Below are positions 13,428 to 14,530 of a stretch of DNA of 14,530 nt, piece after piece. How positions within the stretch are numbered: position 1 is the first letter of the stretch; each line of letters begins with the position of its first letter. The notes below the pieces were generated by a model, which saw only the letters and a program-made list of their open reading frames with translations, was not told the origin of the DNA and did not search any database. The DNA comes from Nitrosotalea sp. (GTDB lineage Archaea; Thermoproteota; Nitrososphaeria; Nitrososphaerales; Nitrosopumilaceae): the NCBI GenBank assembly GCA_023252335.1, contig JAJPEA010000037.1:1-14530 (forward strand), in the 5' to 3' direction. The translations under genes and the position numbers were made by a program.

Positions 13428-13909
13428 TGTTTTCAACTTTAAGACGTTTTTTGGGTTATTTTTACCCCCCTATTTGCCCTAGACTTGCCAAATAAACAGA
13501 TATTTTCGCTCAATAAAATGGTCTAAAATGGTCGTTTTTTGGAAATACCAATTTTTCATGACTTGTGCTTGAAAGTTAAACCCCCTTGTATTTGCAGACA
13601 ATCAGGCATAATGTGATTTTTTCAAAAATGGTCAATTTTAGGGGGGGTGTAACACTTGTGCGTACTAATAGCAGCCAAGGGTCAAAACACCCCCATTGCC
13701 CAGTAAGAGTTCTGTTTTCTTTTTTGGCAGTGAATAAAAGCTAAACCCTTGGTTTTTGGCCCAAATTTTGGAGCTTGGAAAAATTGTAAAAAATCATCAC
13801 CACATCCAGGCATGAAAAATTTGATAGACTGGGCAGGTTTAGTCCTAAAACCCAGGGGGTTTTCAATCAAAACTAGGCCAAAAAGTGTTCAAAAACAATG
13901 CTCTGCAAA
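13428..13909. other. Non-coding-looking stretch with C and G tracts
   Basis: About 480 bases where no frame looks like protein. It shows homopolymer tracts: C6 near 13466, C5 near 13581, G7 near 13641, C5 near 13690 and G5 near 13855. There are three copies of ATGGTC after an A-run (13518-13534 region twice, 13628 region once). An inverted pair CCAAGGGT (13675-13682) / ACCCTTGG (13745-13752) has 62 bases between its arms. It could be a promoter-distal spacer, an RNA gene of unknown type, or decayed sequence. Confidence 0.4.
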
Positions 13910-14079
13910 TCATTTCAAGTCTTGTTGATTGTGCCAAATTGTTGAAATCCTTTCAATTTGTTCTAGTATTTCTAATGCGGCAGAACTACCCTTCTTTTTA
14001 CAGCAGTTACAAATCCTAGCTTTACTACTTCAGGTATCAAGTCCTTTACCCTGTCAAGATCTTGTACTTCTTTTTTCAT
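13910..14079 (-). pseudogene. Small Cys/Lys-rich gene with a frameshift
   Basis: ATG 14079 has the only strong Shine-Dalgarno site in the window (AGGAGGGG, just upstream). The frame reads MKKEVQDLDRVKDLIPEVVKLG to about 14014 and then becomes unprotein-like, ending at TAG 13972. One frame over, from 14011, it reads CNCCKKKGSSAALEILEQIE, then RISTIWHNQQDLK and a stop at 13910-13912. Joined across a single missing base the product is about 56 residues: an acidic-basic helix, a CxCC knuckle, then a long helix. It is a broken gene, a sequencing error, or a programmed shift; a run of three T marks the joint. The family was not recognised. Confidence 0.5.
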
Positions 14080-14080
14080 C

Positions 14081-14089
14081 TCCCCTCCT
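14081..14089 (-). promoter_or_regulatory. Strong Shine-Dalgarno site
   Basis: On the minus strand this reads AGGAGGGGA, about five bases before the ATG at 14079. It is notable because the other genes here mostly appear leaderless, and it implies that the gene is internal to a longer message. Confidence 0.5.
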
Positions 14090-14103
14090 AGTGCACACGA
14101 CTT

Positions 14104-14280
14104 TCAATTGTCAGACATGAGTGTTCTACAACAGTAAGCGGTTCCCGCAGACATTTCCTCCAGGCCATCAAGTTCAATTTTTCCAAGAATTTCATCCAAG
14201 TTTTCTAGTGTGAAAAACTCGACAGTTTTGAAAATAATCCAAGTGATACGTGTAGTATTTTTGTCAGACAGTTGTAGTCT
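14104..14280 (-). pseudogene. Open coding-like frame without a normal start
   Basis: The minus strand is open from 14280 to TGA 14104-14106. The later part looks like protein (FFTLENLDEILGKIELDGLE, then EMSAGTAYCCRTLMSDN), with acidic helices and a CC pair, but no ATG stands before it. A TTG within ENLDEIL would give about 31 residues. The frame overlaps the last 17 bases of the zinc-ribbon gene in another phase, so it could be a translationally coupled small gene, or the tail of a frame-broken one. The next small gene starts 25 bases further on. Confidence 0.35.
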
Positions 14281-14527
14281 TTACCATTTCTGGTATTTTT
14301 TCTCTGGCTTGGACAATCTCTATTTCCACTGTCTCTAGCGGCTCATCTACTACGTTTCGTTTGATTGAGAACATTTTTGGTTTATCAAAATCTTTAGTGC
14401 AGTCGGGACAAGCATAAACCAGAACCCTGTATTCGTTTGGAGCTTTGGGGTTTGAAAGGCGAGGATAGTAAACTAGTCTACCCCCACAATCCACGCAATA
14501 TCTATTTGCGCGTCTTGTTCTGGCCAA
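14264..14527 (-). CDS. Zinc-ribbon-type small protein, possibly cut by the window edge
   Basis: 87 residues from TTG 14527. C11 and C14 (YCVDCGGRL) and C40 and C43 (YACPDC) form two knuckles of a zinc ribbon, with a short beta hairpin between them. A charged tail with an EPLETVEIEIVQAREKIPE stretch follows. The start is basic (ARTRRANR), compatible with nucleic acid or ribosome contact. The codon before TTG is still open at the window end, so the true start may lie outside. It leads a row of tiny Cys-containing minus-strand frames. The family was not recognised. Confidence 0.6.
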   Translation of the reverse strand: MARTRRANRYCVDCGGRLVYYPRLSNPKAPNEYRVLVYACPDCTKDFDKPKMFSIKRNVVDEPLETVEIEIVQAREKIPEMVKTTTV

Positions 14528-14530
14528 TGC

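Noticed and set aside
13638..13650. G-quadruplex at the G7 tract
   Set aside because: There is only one long G run; the neighbouring runs are C or too far away on the same strand.
13682..13870. 62-codon minus-strand frame in the C/G-tract region
   Set aside because: It reads through homopolymer tracts, shows no domain pattern and has no promoter-like sequence.

Overview
The window looks like chromosomal DNA of an ammonia-oxidising archaeon of the Nitrososphaerota (Thaumarchaeota), probably a group I.1a relative of Nitrosopumilus, Nitrosarchaeum or Nitrosotenuis. This is inferred from AT-rich sequence with AT-rich codon choice, frequent TTG and GTG starts, AT-rich TATA-like boxes about 23-31 bases before many starts with almost no Shine-Dalgarno sites (leaderless transcription), an ESCRT-III/CdvB-type gene, and a complete bioA-bioB-bioF/bioD set next to purK and purE. 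No rRNA or tRNA gene, CRISPR array or insertion sequence was found.

Layout. 1-213: 3' end of an upstream membrane-type gene whose reading frame is broken by a TAG. 278-685 (-): single-domain response regulator. 844-3239: purK (+), a small membrane protein (-) and purE (+); purK and purE together carry out the two-step carboxylation of AIR in purine synthesis. 3241-4518 (-): a protein joining an N-terminal PII-like domain to a class III nucleotidyl cyclase domain. 4608-5165 (+): unrecognised protein sharing a divergent promoter region with the cyclase. 5155-9499: biotin locus, with bioD (-) divergent from bioA, then bioB-bioF as an overlapping pair behind their own promoter and a dyad that fits the BirA operator pattern. 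9558-11437: ccdA and an exported thioredoxin-like gene overlapping by 4 bases, together equivalent to a split DipZ. 11589-12227: CdvB/Snf7-family protein. 12220-13007: two small unrecognised genes, one rich in Cys and His.

13008-14530 is different in character: tiny Cys-rich reading frames on the minus strand (one only 37 residues, one frameshifted), hairpins, C/G homopolymer tracts and long stretches without a convincing gene. It may be a decaying or accessory region.

How the genes work together: BioA makes DAPA from KAPA, BioD closes the ureido ring, BioB inserts sulfur and BioF makes KAPA; no gene for making the pimeloyl precursor is visible here. CcdA would pass electrons across the membrane to the anchored extracytoplasmic thioredoxin domain. 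The most unusual items are the PII-cyclase fusion with altered ligand and catalytic residues, the BirA-like operator before bioB, two 3'-intergenic palindromes sharing the same 8-base arms, and the cluster of overlooked or broken Cys-rich mini-genes at the right end.
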